DNA of 64,000 nucleotides from Zeimonas sp046347945. GTDB taxonomy: Bacteria; Pseudomonadota; Gammaproteobacteria; Burkholderiales; Burkholderiaceae_E. Shown here piece by piece: positions 41,396 to 49,969 of the stretch. A program made the position numbers and the translations under genes. The number at the start of each line of letters is the position of its first letter. Position 1 is the stretch's first letter. The notes under the pieces were generated by a model that was given only the letters and a program-made list of their open reading frames with translations, did no database searches and had not been told where the DNA came from. The stretch is from NCBI GenBank assembly GCA_046347945.1, contig JAXMFB010000005.1, positions 1-64,000 of the forward strand, read 5' to 3'.

Positions 41396-41623
41396 TCAGG
41401 CTCCTTCAACGAGCTCGACAAACTTCTGGACGTAAATCGGCTTGATCGGCCTGTGCGCCGGTACCGATAGCGTTCGCCCGTCTTCACGCACGAACACGCA
41501 ATGGCTGCTCTTCTGATGCCGCCAATCCACACCGTTCTGTCGAGCAACAGTCTGAAGGTCGGCGATTGACCAGTCTCGCGGATTGCGCCGCATCGACGCG
41601 AGGAGCTTGGCCGCCGTGTTCAT
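41396..41623 (-). CDS. hicA: HicA-family toxin (second copy)
   Basis: 75 residues: NTAAKLLASMRRNPRDWSIADLQTVARQNGVDWRHQKSSHCVFVREDGRTLSVPAHRPIKPIYVQKFVELVEG. This has the catalytic-type His in SSHCVF and the PAHRPIKP loop of HicA. ATG 41623 is preferred over the upstream ATG 41659. Upstream, GATACTACAGGTGATATC shows GATA/TATC symmetry and may be its operator. First cassette after the leading half attC. Confidence 0.9.
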   Translation of the reverse strand: MNTAAKLLASMRRNPRDWSIADLQTVARQNGVDWRHQKSSHCVFVREDGRTLSVPAHRPIKPIYVQKFVELVEGA

Positions 41624-41684
41624 GTTGGCGATGATACTACAGGTGATATCGAACGACAAGCGACCCGCTCATCGCCGCATTGCT

Positions 41685-41691
41685 GTCTAAC
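41685..41691 (-). other. Lone attC/attI core (GTTAGAC) at the head of the array
   Basis: GTTAGAC on the minus strand, perfect GTTRRRY, placed 60 bases before the hicA start just as at other cassette starts. The matching first core that should lie at higher coordinates was not found in 41,692-41,974, so this is either an attI-type site or the surviving half of an attC. Confidence 0.5.
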
Positions 41692-41974
41692 GTGATTTGG
41701 TTCGCAGCGAGATGTCGGATAAACCCACGCCCATCGGCGTAACCTGCCCACATCGGCGCCGGGATGTGGTTGTCGCCGCAGGAGTTTTCTCGATCGCCAC
41801 TCCTCCAGTCCGACGTAACCCGAAGTCAGTGTCGGCCCCCATCTCCGGGACGCGGTGGCGCCGACTCCAACCGTAGCGGCCCCGACTTGATTTACTTTGA
41901 ATCGTTCCCTGGTGCGTGACCAGTAGCGCCCGCGAACGACCTCGGGCAACGCGACGTCGACGCCGAACGCCCTC
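41692..41974. other. Unassigned stretch between cassette array and ferredoxin oxidoreductase
   Basis: About 280 bases without a convincing gene. A minus-strand open frame crosses it but continues into antisense of hicA and has no recognisable domain. The composition differs from the downstream gene. It is where an attI site and integrase would be expected, and may be a remnant of them or of another mobile element. Confidence 0.4.
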
Positions 41975-44900
41975 TCAGGCGCGGTGCGAACCCACCGGCA
42001 TGCCGCTCCGCGCAGTGCCGCTCGACGCGGCCCGCGCAAGCGCCTCGCGCACCACTTCCGACACCACCGGCTCCACCCCGAGCCGCTGCGCCACCGCCGT
42101 TTCGCGCCGCTTCGCCTCGCGCAGGTTGCGCAGCTTCACATGCCCGAAGCCCCGTATCGACGCCGGCATGTCTGCAAGCTGCACCGCCAGTTCGAGCCGG
42201 TCCGCATCCAGGCTCGGCAGCATCGCCTCGATCGTCGCCGCGTAGTCGGCCGGCAGCGCGCGCTCGATGCGTCGCTCGTGCGTATACCCGAAGACATCGA
42301 ACGGCGTGCCGCGCACCCGCCGGACCGCGGCGAGCACGCGCAGCACCGGGAAGATCCAGCGGCCGAAGCGCATCTTGCGCGGCAGCCCGTCGGGGCCGCG
42401 CCGCGCCAGCAGCGGCGGGGCCATCAGGACGCTCAACGAGTAATCGCCCTCGAACCGCGCTTCGAGCTCACGCCGGAATCGCTTCGACGAATACAGGCGC
42501 GCCACCTCGTACTCGTCCTTGTACATGAGCAGCTTCGCGTAGTTGCGCGCCACCGTGGCGGCCAGGTCGAGCGGCGCACCGGCGGGACGCAGGGCGCCTT
42601 CGGCGACGGCCACCGCGTCGACCAGACGGCGCAGCCGGGTCGCATGCCCGGCGCCGTGGTAATCGACCAGTTCTGCGCTCAGTCGCTGCACCAGTGCAGG
42701 CAGCGCCTCGTCGGTGTCCCCCTTCGCACCGACCGCGCCGCCGGCCGCACCGCCCAGCACCGCTTCGAGCACCCGCGTGTCGTGCGCGGCCAGCCGCCCG
42801 ATGCGGAACGCCCGCAGGTTCGCCTCGACCGCCACGCCGTTCAGTTCCAGCGCGCGCTCGATCGCCGCGCGCGACAGCGGCACGATGCCCTGCTGCCACG
42901 CGTAGCCCAGCATCACGATGTTGGTCGCCATCGTGTCGCCGAGCGCGCGCCCGGCGATCGCGTGCGCATCGCACACCGAGAGCCGGCCTTCGCCCGAAGC
43001 GGCCGCGAGCTTCTCCAGCAGCGCGTCCACCGGCAGCGGCGCATCGGGGTCGGTCACCTGCGCCGCCACCGGCAGCACGTGCCGGTTGGCCACGATGCGC
43101 GTGCGCCCGTGGCTCACCGATTGCAGCGCGTCGTCGCTCGCGGCGACCACCGCGTCGCAGGCCAGCACCGCGTCGGCCTGCTGCGTGTCGATGCGCGCCT
43201 GGTTCAGCGCGTCGGCGCTCGCCGCGAGCCGCACGTGCGAGAGCACGCTGCCGCCCTTCTGCGCGAAGCCCATGAAGTCGAGCACCGACGCGTGCCTGCC
43301 CTCCAGGTGCGCGGCCATCGCGATGACCGCGCCGACGGTGACCACGCCGGTGCCGCCCACCCCGGTGACCAGCAGGTCGTACGGCCCGCGCCAGTTCGCC
43401 GGCTCGACCTCGGGCACCGACTCGAGCGCATGCGCGAGCCGCTCGGCGTCGAGCGTCGCCGCGGGCCGGCGCAGGCTGCCGCCGGTCACCGACACGAAGC
43501 TCGGACAGAAGCCGTCGGCGCAACGGTAGTCCTTGTTGCACGACGACTGGTCGATCTGCCGCTTGCGCCCCTGCGGCGTCTCCACCGGCACGACCGACAG
43601 GCAGTTCGACTTCGCGGCGCAGTCGCCGCAGCCGTCGCACACCGCCTCGTTGATGAACAGCCTGCGCGGCGGATCGGCCAGCGTGCCGCGCTTGCGCCGG
43701 CGCCGCTTCTCGGCCGCACAGGCCTGGTCGTACAGCAGGACGGTGACGCCCGGCGTCGCGCGCAGCTCGCGCTGCACGGCGTCGAGCTCGTCGCGACCGT
43801 GAAAGCTCGTGGCCGGCGGAAACGACGCTTCGCGCCCCGCGTGCCGGCGCGGATCGTCGGCCACCACCGCGATCCGCTGCACGCCCTCGGCGCGTACCTG
43901 CCGTGCGATCGAGTCGACGGTGGCCACGCCGTCGGCCGGCTGGCCGCCGGTCATCGCGACCGCGTCGTTGACCAGGATCTTGTAGGTGATCGTCGTGCCT
44001 GCAGCGATCGCCTGGCGGATCGCGAGATAGCCGGAGTGGAAGTAGGTGCCGTCGCCGAGGTTCTGGAACACGTGCGGCGCACGCGTGAACTGCGCGTGCG
44101 AGATCCAGTCGATGCCCTCGCCGCCCATCTGGATCAGGCCGCTCGTGTCGCGGTCCATCCACATCGCCATCGCGTGGCAGCCGATGCCCGATTGCGCGCG
44201 CGAGCCCTCGGGCACGCGGGTCGACGTGTTGTGCGGACAGCCCGAACAGAAGTACGGCACGCGGCGCACGCGGTCGGCCGCGTTCGACGGCAGCGCAGGA
44301 CGGACGAACTCGACCACGCGGTCGCGCCGGTCGAGCGCCGGCCGGTGGCGCGCCAGCCACTCGGCCAGCACCGGCAGCACGCGTGACGGACGCAGCTCGC
44401 CGACGTCGGGCAGCAGCGGCTCGCCGTTCGCATCGGTCTTGCCGACGATGACCGGCCGACAGCCCGGCGGCGCGTTGTAGAGCAGCTCGCGCATCTGCTG
44501 CTCGACAACGGCGCCCTTCTCCTCCACCACCAGAACCTCGTCGAGGCCGCGCGCGAACTCACGCATCCGCATCGGCTCGATCGGGTACGCCAGGCCCACC
44601 TTGTAGAAGCGGATGCCGGCGCGTTCGAGTTCGGGCAAACCGATGTCGATGCGGCGCAGTGCCTCGAGCAGGTCGTAGTGCGCCTTGCCGCAGGTGACGA
44701 GGCCCAGCCGCGCATCGCGCGGCGCGCAGATCGTCCGGTCGATCGAATGCAGGCGCGCGAACTCGCGCACCGCGTCGAGCCGCTGCGCCATCCGCGCCTC
44801 GATCGCGGCGCCGGGCACGTCGTCGGGGCGATAGTGCAAGCTCCGGGCACGCCGTGCCTCTCGGGCTGCACCGTCCGTCTGCAGCGACGCAGCGAGACCG

Positions 44901-45634
44901 GCCGCGCTCGCCGCTTCGGTCGCGACGGCCCCGTCGAAGTGCGTGCCCAACGCGTCGAGATCGACCGTCGCCGCGCTCTCGACGACCTCCGAGATCGCCT
45001 TGATACCGACCCAGGCGCCCGAGTAGCGCGACAGCGCCCAGCCGTACAGCCCGAACTCGATCAGCTCGGCGACGTTCGCCGGGCTCAGCACCGGCATGCG
45101 CCACGAGATCATCGTGAAGTCGCTCTGGTGCGCCATCGACGAGGACACGCAGCCGTGATCGTCGCCGGCCACCACCAGTACGCCGCCGTGGGGCGAGGCG
45201 CCGCGCGCGTGGCCGTGCTTGAGCGCGTCGGCCGCGCGATCGACTCCGGGCCCCTTGCCGTACCAGAGCCCGAACGCGGCGGCGACCGTCCGCTGCGGGT
45301 CGCTCTCGACCTGTTGCGAGCCGAGCACCGCGGTGGCGGCGAGTTCCTCGTTGATCGCCGGCAGGAAGCGCACGTTGGCCGCATCGAGCCGCGCCCGCGC
45401 ACGCCACAACTGCTGGTCGTAGGCGCCGAGCGGCGAGCCGCGATAGCCGCTGACGAAGCCGGCGCTGTCGACCCCGCGAGCGGCGTCGAGCGCGCGCTGC
45501 ATCAGCGGCAGGCGCACCAGTGCCTGCGTGCCGGTGAGGAAGATCGGCCCCGAAGCTGCGGCGAGGCTGTCCTCGAGCCGGTAATCGACGCGCAGCGGCG
45601 CGGGCGGAACGAACAGGCGATCGGGCGCGTTCAT
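41975..45634 (-). CDS. Fused indolepyruvate ferredoxin oxidoreductase
   Basis: 1219 residues combining the IorA-type TPP-dependent alpha part and IorB-type gamma part in one chain. Landmarks are the N-terminal FLTGTQALVRLPLMQRALDAARG, the TPP region CSGCPHNTSTRVPEGSRAQSGIGCHAM, a cysteine-rich cluster CDGCGDCAAKSNC and, later, GVGGTGVVTVGAVIAMAAHLEG of the gamma domain. It converts aryl pyruvates to aryl-acetyl-CoA with ferredoxin reduction. Large fused forms are typical of Burkholderiales. ATG 45634. Divergent from the Lrp-type regulator. Confidence 0.92.
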   Translation of the reverse strand: MNAPDRLFVPPAPLRVDYRLEDSLAAASGPIFLTGTQALVRLPLMQRALDAARGVDSAGFVSGYRGSPLGAYDQQLWRARARLDAANVRFLPAINEELAATAVLGSQQVESDPQRTVAAAFGLWYGKGPGVDRAADALKHGHARGASPHGGVLVVAGDDHGCVSSSMAHQSDFTMISWRMPVLSPANVAELIEFGLYGWALSRYSGAWVGIKAISEVVESAATVDLDALGTHFDGAVATEAASAAGLAASLQTDGAAREARRARSLHYRPDDVPGAAIEARMAQRLDAVREFARLHSIDRTICAPRDARLGLVTCGKAHYDLLEALRRIDIGLPELERAGIRFYKVGLAYPIEPMRMREFARGLDEVLVVEEKGAVVEQQMRELLYNAPPGCRPVIVGKTDANGEPLLPDVGELRPSRVLPVLAEWLARHRPALDRRDRVVEFVRPALPSNAADRVRRVPYFCSGCPHNTSTRVPEGSRAQSGIGCHAMAMWMDRDTSGLIQMGGEGIDWISHAQFTRAPHVFQNLGDGTYFHSGYLAIRQAIAAGTTITYKILVNDAVAMTGGQPADGVATVDSIARQVRAEGVQRIAVVADDPRRHAGREASFPPATSFHGRDELDAVQRELRATPGVTVLLYDQACAAEKRRRRKRGTLADPPRRLFINEAVCDGCGDCAAKSNCLSVVPVETPQGRKRQIDQSSCNKDYRCADGFCPSFVSVTGGSLRRPAATLDAERLAHALESVPEVEPANWRGPYDLLVTGVGGTGVVTVGAVIAMAAHLEGRHASVLDFMGFAQKGGSVLSHVRLAASADALNQARIDTQQADAVLACDAVVAASDDALQSVSHGRTRIVANRHVLPVAAQVTDPDAPLPVDALLEKLAAASGEGRLSVCDAHAIAGRALGDTMATNIVMLGYAWQQGIVPLSRAAIERALELNGVAVEANLRAFRIGRLAAHDTRVLEAVLGGAAGGAVGAKGDTDEALPALVQRLSAELVDYHGAGHATRLRRLVDAVAVAEGALRPAGAPLDLAATVARNYAKLLMYKDEYEVARLYSSKRFRRELEARFEGDYSLSVLMAPPLLARRGPDGLPRKMRFGRWIFPVLRVLAAVRRVRGTPFDVFGYTHERRIERALPADYAATIEAMLPSLDADRLELAVQLADMPASIRGFGHVKLRNLREAKRRETAVAQRLGVEPVVSEVVREALARAASSGTARSGMPVGSHRA

Positions 45635-45777
45635 GGGCAGGGCGCGACGGCGAGCCGCGAGGGGTTCGATCCGTGCAATGCTAGTCGCGCAGCCGCGCAC
45701 GTTCCGCGCGACTTCGAGCCCTGATCTGGAGATCCGCGCACGTTTCGTGCATCATCGGACCATTCGGAGGCGCGACC
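45635..45777. promoter_or_regulatory. Divergent promoter region of ferredoxin oxidoreductase and Lrp-type regulator
   Basis: 143 bases between outward-reading genes. Lrp/AsnC regulators usually bind such a shared region to control their neighbour. No clear palindrome was identified; CGGAGGCGCGACC before GTG 45778 is the regulator's ribosome site. Confidence 0.4.
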
Positions 45778-46260
45778 GTGCTCGAACTCGACAGAATCGA
45801 CATCCAGCTGCTCGCCGCGCTGCAGCACGACGGCCACGCGACCAACCCGGAACTCGGCGAGCGCGTGCACCTGTCGGCCTCGCAGGTCAGCCGCCGCATC
45901 CAGCGCCTCGAGGAAGGCGGGCTGATCGATCGGTGCGTGACGCTGCTGCGCCCGGCGAAGGTCGGACTCACGGTGACCGCCTTCACCCGCGTCTCGCTCG
46001 AACGCCACGGCGAGGCGCACAACGACGCGTTCGATCGCGCGGTGGCGCAGATGCCCGAGGTGCTCGAGTGCTATTCGGTCACCGGCCCCTACGACTACCA
46101 GTTGCGCATCGTCGCCGCCGACCTCGCGGCCTTCGCGCAGTTCATGATGCACCGGCTGATGCGGCTGCCCGGCGTGCGCAGCGTCGAGTCCAGCGTCGTG
46201 CTGCAGGAGATCAAGCGCACGACCGAGCTGCCGCTCGAGCAGCTGCAACGCGGGGCCTGA
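45778..46260 (+). CDS. Lrp/AsnC-family transcriptional regulator
   Basis: 160 residues. The N-terminal winged HTH reads LDRIDIQLLAALQHDGHATNPELGERVHLSASQVSRRIQRLEEGGLI; the C-terminal RAM ligand-binding domain follows (VLECYSVTGPYDYQLRIVAADLAAF ... LPGVRSVESSVVLQEIK). Start is GTG 45778 with GGAGG upstream. Its position suggests it regulates the ferredoxin oxidoreductase in response to an aromatic or branched amino acid (inference). Confidence 0.94.
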   Translation: MLELDRIDIQLLAALQHDGHATNPELGERVHLSASQVSRRIQRLEEGGLIDRCVTLLRPAKVGLTVTAFTRVSLERHGEAHNDAFDRAVAQMPEVLECYSVTGPYDYQLRIVAADLAAFAQFMMHRLMRLPGVRSVESSVVLQEIKRTTELPLEQLQRGA

Positions 46261-46298
46261 CGCGGCGCTTCGTCACGCCGCGCCCGCCCGCAACCCCC

Positions 46299-46826
46299 AT
46301 GCCCGGCACGACGCTCACCGTCGCCGCCTCGGTGCGGCGCTCGTACATGTTCCCGGCGAAGCGCGCGCCGGCCTTCGCCTGGCATTGCGACATCGATCGG
46401 TTGCTCGGGCTCCTGCCGCACGTCTCGGTCGTGCGCAAGGACGGCGACGCGGCCTACCGCCTGGTCTACAGCGCCCGCGAGGCCGGCCTGTACCGCGTGA
46501 CCATCCATTGCGACGTGCGCATCGTCTCCGCCCCCGATCGGGGGATCGCCAGCGGGCCGCTGCGCAGCGCGATGCCCGCACAGGCCGGCTGGTACTCGAT
46601 GAGCGGATCGGGCCGGTTCGAGGAGACGATCGCGTTCGCCGGCGCGGGCGCCCGGACGCGGATCGAGTGCAGCATCGGCCTCGACGCGAAGCTGCCGGTG
46701 GCGCTGTCGCTGCGCGTGGTTCCCCGCGCGCGGCTCGACGCCGCCGCCGACCGGATCTTCCGGCGGCGGCTCGACGAGATCATGGACACTTTCGTCGAGC
46801 GCTCGATCATGGCTTACTCTCGGTGA
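46299..46826 (+). CDS. SRPBCC-like (DUF1997-type) protein
   Basis: 175 residues with a START-like pattern: AFAWHCDIDRLLGLLPHVSVVRKDGDAAYRLVYSAREAGLYRVTIHCDVRI, then GSGRFEETIAFAGAGARTRIECSIGLDAKLPVALSLRVVP, and a C-terminal helix. Assignment to a named family is tentative. It follows the Lrp regulator after 38 bases; function unknown. Confidence 0.7.
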   Translation: MPGTTLTVAASVRRSYMFPAKRAPAFAWHCDIDRLLGLLPHVSVVRKDGDAAYRLVYSAREAGLYRVTIHCDVRIVSAPDRGIASGPLRSAMPAQAGWYSMSGSGRFEETIAFAGAGARTRIECSIGLDAKLPVALSLRVVPRARLDAAADRIFRRRLDEIMDTFVERSIMAYSR

Positions 46827-46851
46827 CCCCGTCATCGCCCCGAACCCCGAC

Positions 46852-47142
46852 ATGCCCGCCTACCTGATCGGCCACATCCGCGTCCGCGACGAAACCCGCT
46901 GGGCGGAATACCGCAGCCGCGTGCCCGGCACGCTGGCGCCGTGGCGCGGCGAACTGCTGTTCCGCGGGCGGCGCGCCGGGGTCTTCAGCGGCGAACAACC
47001 GCATCCCGAAACCGTCGTGCTGCGCTTTCCTGATGTCGCGTCGATCGAGGCCTGGCATCGTTCCGCGGACTACCAGGCACTGATCCCGATCCGCGAAGCG
47101 GCGGCCGACGTCGTGCTGGCGAGCTACGCGTCCGACGACTGA
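46852..47142 (+). CDS. DUF1330 family protein
   Basis: 96 residues, ferredoxin-like dimeric alpha-beta barrel fold: AYLIGHIRVRDETRWAEYRSRVPGTLAPWRGELLFRG, ETVVLRFPDVASIEAWHRSADYQALIPIREAAADVVLASY. Uncharacterised small enzyme-like protein. It ends directly beside the IS110 remnant. Confidence 0.88.
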   Translation: MPAYLIGHIRVRDETRWAEYRSRVPGTLAPWRGELLFRGRRAGVFSGEQPHPETVVLRFPDVASIEAWHRSADYQALIPIREAAADVVLASYASDD

Positions 47143-47144
47143 GT

Positions 47145-48240
47145 AACCGGCTTCGAAGTCAAGCGCGTGGAAGTGGTTGTTCCAGGGCTTGTTGGTGCGA
47201 ACCATGGCGTTAAGCTGGTCAGGAGCTTGCGCATGCAGGCCACCAAGGCGACCTTGGGCAGCTTGCCGGCGGCGATCAGTCGCTCGTAGAAGGCCTTGAT
47301 GACGGGGTTGCGGCGACTGGCGGTGAGTGCGGCCATGTACAGCACGCGGCGCACGTCGGCGGCCGCCCTGGATGCGTCGTCGCCCCTTGCTGGAGCCGGA
47401 GTCGTTGGCCATCGGGCGATGCCGAGGCTGCGATCTCGCGTCGGTTCAGGCGGCCGAGTTCGGGCAACTCGGCGATCAGCGTGGCGCTGGCCACCGGGCC
47501 GATGCCGCTGGCCGACTGCAGCAGCCGGTCGAGTTCGCCGAAGTGCTCGCGCACATGGCCGACCATCTGGGCCTCGATGTCATCGAGCTGCGCCTTGATG
47601 GCCGCGATGGCCTCGATGCTCGGGTGCAGGCCCGGGCGTGATCTGCAGCCCTGCCGCTCGCTGAGCAGCATGGCCAGCAGCTGGCGCCGGCGCGTGACCA
47701 GCGCGGCCAGCCTGCTGCTGCGCATCGGCCAGCGGGCGCAGGAGCGAGCACCTGCGCAGCAGCACCGCGGCGACCTGCCAGCATGGCAGTCCACCGCGTC
47801 GGTCTTGGCCAGACGGCCCATCGACTTGGCGAAGTCGCGGGCCTGGCGCGGTGACCACCGCCACCGGCAAGCCGCGCCTTGCAGCGCGCAGGCCAGTTCC
47901 TCTCGCCGCCGGTGCCTCCATCACCACCAACGCCACGTCCAGCGGCTTCAATGCCGCCGTCAGCCGAGTGTCCCTCGGTCTGGCTGTCGAACTGCTGGGC
48001 ATCGAGCTGGGCGCCCAGCACCGAACATCGACATGCTCGGCAACGTCGATGCCACCCCACTGAAGCAGACATGGTCTTCGACAGCTTGTGCATGCGCGCT
48101 CGAAGGCGGCGCGTAACCGTTCGGGCTTCAGGAAGACCAGCACGGTGGCCGTGCGCTCTACTCATCCGGGCCGAACACCCAAGCGGGTTGCACGGGCCGT
48201 CTGGCCGCCTCAACGACAATCAGACTCTACCTTCTGGCCT
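47145..48240 (-). mobile_element. Decayed IS110/IS1111-family insertion sequence
   Basis: Transposase fragments lie in all three minus frames. They include GGIDVAEHVDV, LKPLDVALVVMEA, GRLAKTDAVDC, LLQSASGIGPVASATLIAELPELG, RRVLYMAALTASRRNPVIKAFYERLIAAGKLPKVALVACMRKLL and NAMVRTNKPWNN. These are the DEDD N-terminal and Transposase_20 C-terminal parts of IS110 enzymes. Several frameshifts mean it cannot make an active transposase. No terminal repeats were identified, as is common in this family. It separates the DUF1330 gene from the phospholipase region. Confidence 0.8.
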
Positions 48241-48291
48241 GGCCTGAACCAAGCCGTCGCGACGCACCCGGCACCGGGCCGTGCGCCAGAT

Positions 48292-48456
48292 TCAGTCGTG
48301 CGCCGCCTTCGGCCTGCAGTACGCGACCACCCGCTTGTCGTGCGTGTAGTGCGCAAGCATCTGCCGGCATGCCGTCGCAGTCGGCAACTCGAGGTGCACC
48401 TTCTCGGCACAGAATTGATCGCCCGCGGTGATGCACAACACCAGGACCCAGGTCAT
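48292..48456 (-). CDS. Possible small cysteine-containing protein (54 aa)
   Basis: ATG 48456 with GGGGGCG upstream starts a 54-codon frame: MTWVLVLCITAG, then DQFCAEKVHLELPTATACRQMLAHY and VVAYCRPKAAHD. A short hydrophobic start and four cysteines are reminiscent of small phage or plasmid-type exported proteins. No homologue is recognised, and chance coding cannot be excluded. Confidence 0.35.
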   Translation of the reverse strand: MTWVLVLCITAGDQFCAEKVHLELPTATACRQMLAHYTHDKRVVAYCRPKAAHD

Positions 48457-48516
48457 CGTCGCCCCCAATAAGCAATAGATGAAATACAGCTTAAAGGGCG
48501 CATTCTCGCCGCCCCT

Positions 48517-48535
48517 GGGCTCAGCAGATGAGCCC
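48517..48535. terminator. Inverted repeat downstream of phospholipase gene
   Basis: GGGCTCA, GCAGA, TGAGCCC: perfect 7-bp stem with 5-base loop, 17 bases past the stop codon of the gene ending at 48,553. There is no T-run, so it is at best a weak or Rho-assisted terminator. Confidence 0.4.
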
Positions 48536-48552
48536 GGCGAGACTTGGGGAAA

Positions 48553-49950
48553 TCAGCGGTCGGCGAGCAGGCTGCGAACGAAGGCGCGCGTCTGCGCGCC
48601 GTAGTCGGCCAGCCGCGGCGCCAGCGCCCGCACGAGCGCGTCGCGCCCGGCGGGATCGTCGCGCGACAACGACGCGAAGAGGTCGATGCCCGTCTCGGAC
48701 GCGCCGAACTCGAAGCTCGGGTCGCTGACGTAGCGCGCCGGCAGCGCCGCGACGATCGTGCGGTCGAGCGCGTCGGCCGCGTCGGCCGCGCGCCGCGTGA
48801 TCACCGCGCGCGGGCTGTCGTCGTCGTACTTCGGGTCGGCACCCGCCCCGGCGCCGCCCAGCGCGTCGAACAGCGCGGCGCTGCGGCCGCGCTCGCGATA
48901 GCCGGCGAGCATCGCGGTGCGCTGGAAGTTCTCGAAGGCAAGGTGCCGATTCGACACCAGCGTCACCGCCCGGTTGCGCGCGTCCGGCCAGCCGGCGATC
49001 TGCAGCGCGTTGATCCAGAGCATCCGCACGGTGCTCAGGCCCGGCAGCACGCGCGCGTGGTACGGCTGGGCGAGGTCCTGCAGGTAGTGCATCGCCCAGC
49101 CCGCGAAGCGCCAGCCCCAGTAGTCGTGGCCGGTACGCAGCGCGTGCAGCGCGAGCGTCTTCCACAGGTGGATCCGGTACTCGGGATAGGTGCGCTTCAG
49201 AAAGCCAGCCGCCGCGTAGACGATCGTCGACTCGTGGAAGAAGCCCATGTGGAACGGGGCCTGCGTGCCGAAGTCGAGCGCCGGGTTGCCGAACGGCTGC
49301 CGGCCGAAGCCGTAGGCGCGGCCCTGCGCGGTGCCGTTGTCCTCCCACAGGCCGATGTCCAGGCCGTAGTCGGGCTCGTCCGACGCGGTGGCGATCACTG
49401 CGAGCGGCGACACGGACTCGCCCTCGCGCAGCGCGACGAATTTCGCCGCCTCGACCGCGTTGTCGCGCAGCAGCGTCGTCACCTCGCGCGCGGCCATGGG
49501 CGGGCGCTCGTCGGCCGTCTCGCCGGGCTGGCGCTGAAGGAACAGGCTCAGGCGCGCATCGGGCGAGATGCGCAGCGCCGCGACGAAGCGGCGCCGCAAT
49601 TCGGCTGCGTCGGCCGCGCCGGCGGCCACGAAGCGCAGCGCGTCGGGCCGCGCCGGATAGGTGGGCACGTGCTCGCGCGCCCAACGCTCCTGCTCGTCGA
49701 GCACCTTCTCCAGGCGCGGCGCCTCGGCCGCGAGGAAGGCCTCGAGCGTCTCGACCTTCACCGGCGCCAGGCGAGCCACCTCGGGCATGCCTTCGAGCGC
49801 GGGCCGGGTGCTCAGCGCGTGATTGCTCCAGCCGAACGCGGGCAGCGCGGACAGCGCGACGGCAGCGTAGAGCGCCGCGCGCGCGACGCGCGCGGACAGC
49901 GGGCGTACGCGCGCGCGGACGACAGGTTCGAGGCCATGGGAAGCGTTCAT
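48553..49950 (-). CDS. Secreted phospholipase C/P1-nuclease-fold protein
   Basis: About 465 residues. The signal peptide ends before WSNHALSTRP (about 41), so the mature chain begins near a Trp, as in zinc phospholipases C whose N-terminal Trp ligates zinc. Further ligand-type motifs are PFHMGFFHESTI and HDYWGWRFAGWAMHYLQDLAQPYHAR. The fold is the P1 nuclease/phospholipase C type; substrate not known. ATG 49950 is used; an in-frame GTG precedes it by two codons. The next gene upstream on this strand is a GMC oxidoreductase. Confidence 0.82.
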   Translation of the reverse strand: MNASHGLEPVVRARVRPLSARVARAALYAAVALSALPAFGWSNHALSTRPALEGMPEVARLAPVKVETLEAFLAAEAPRLEKVLDEQERWAREHVPTYPARPDALRFVAAGAADAAELRRRFVAALRISPDARLSLFLQRQPGETADERPPMAAREVTTLLRDNAVEAAKFVALREGESVSPLAVIATASDEPDYGLDIGLWEDNGTAQGRAYGFGRQPFGNPALDFGTQAPFHMGFFHESTIVYAAAGFLKRTYPEYRIHLWKTLALHALRTGHDYWGWRFAGWAMHYLQDLAQPYHARVLPGLSTVRMLWINALQIAGWPDARNRAVTLVSNRHLAFENFQRTAMLAGYRERGRSAALFDALGGAGAGADPKYDDDSPRAVITRRAADAADALDRTIVAALPARYVSDPSFEFGASETGIDLFASLSRDDPAGRDALVRALAPRLADYGAQTRAFVRSLLADR

Positions 49951-49969
49951 CGCCACAGGATACCGTGCA

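Larger units (their letters stand above)
36260..41691 (-). mobile_element. Integron gene-cassette array without integrase (CALIN type)
   Basis: About 5.4 kb holding, in reading order, hicAB, membrane protein plus TMEM175 channel, a 167-aa hypothetical, brnTA, NTF2-like/VOC/DHFR-family genes, hicAB and a small membrane protein. attC-type sites separate them. All genes lie on the minus strand and the region is AT-richer than flanking chromosome. No integrase (intI) coding sequence was found in the window. Toxin-antitoxin cassettes are typical stabilisers of such arrays. Confidence 0.85.

Noticed and set aside
41984..44386. 800-codon plus-strand frame inside the ferredoxin oxidoreductase gene
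   Set aside because: Antisense shadow of a well-supported gene, rich in His/Arg, no recognisable domain.
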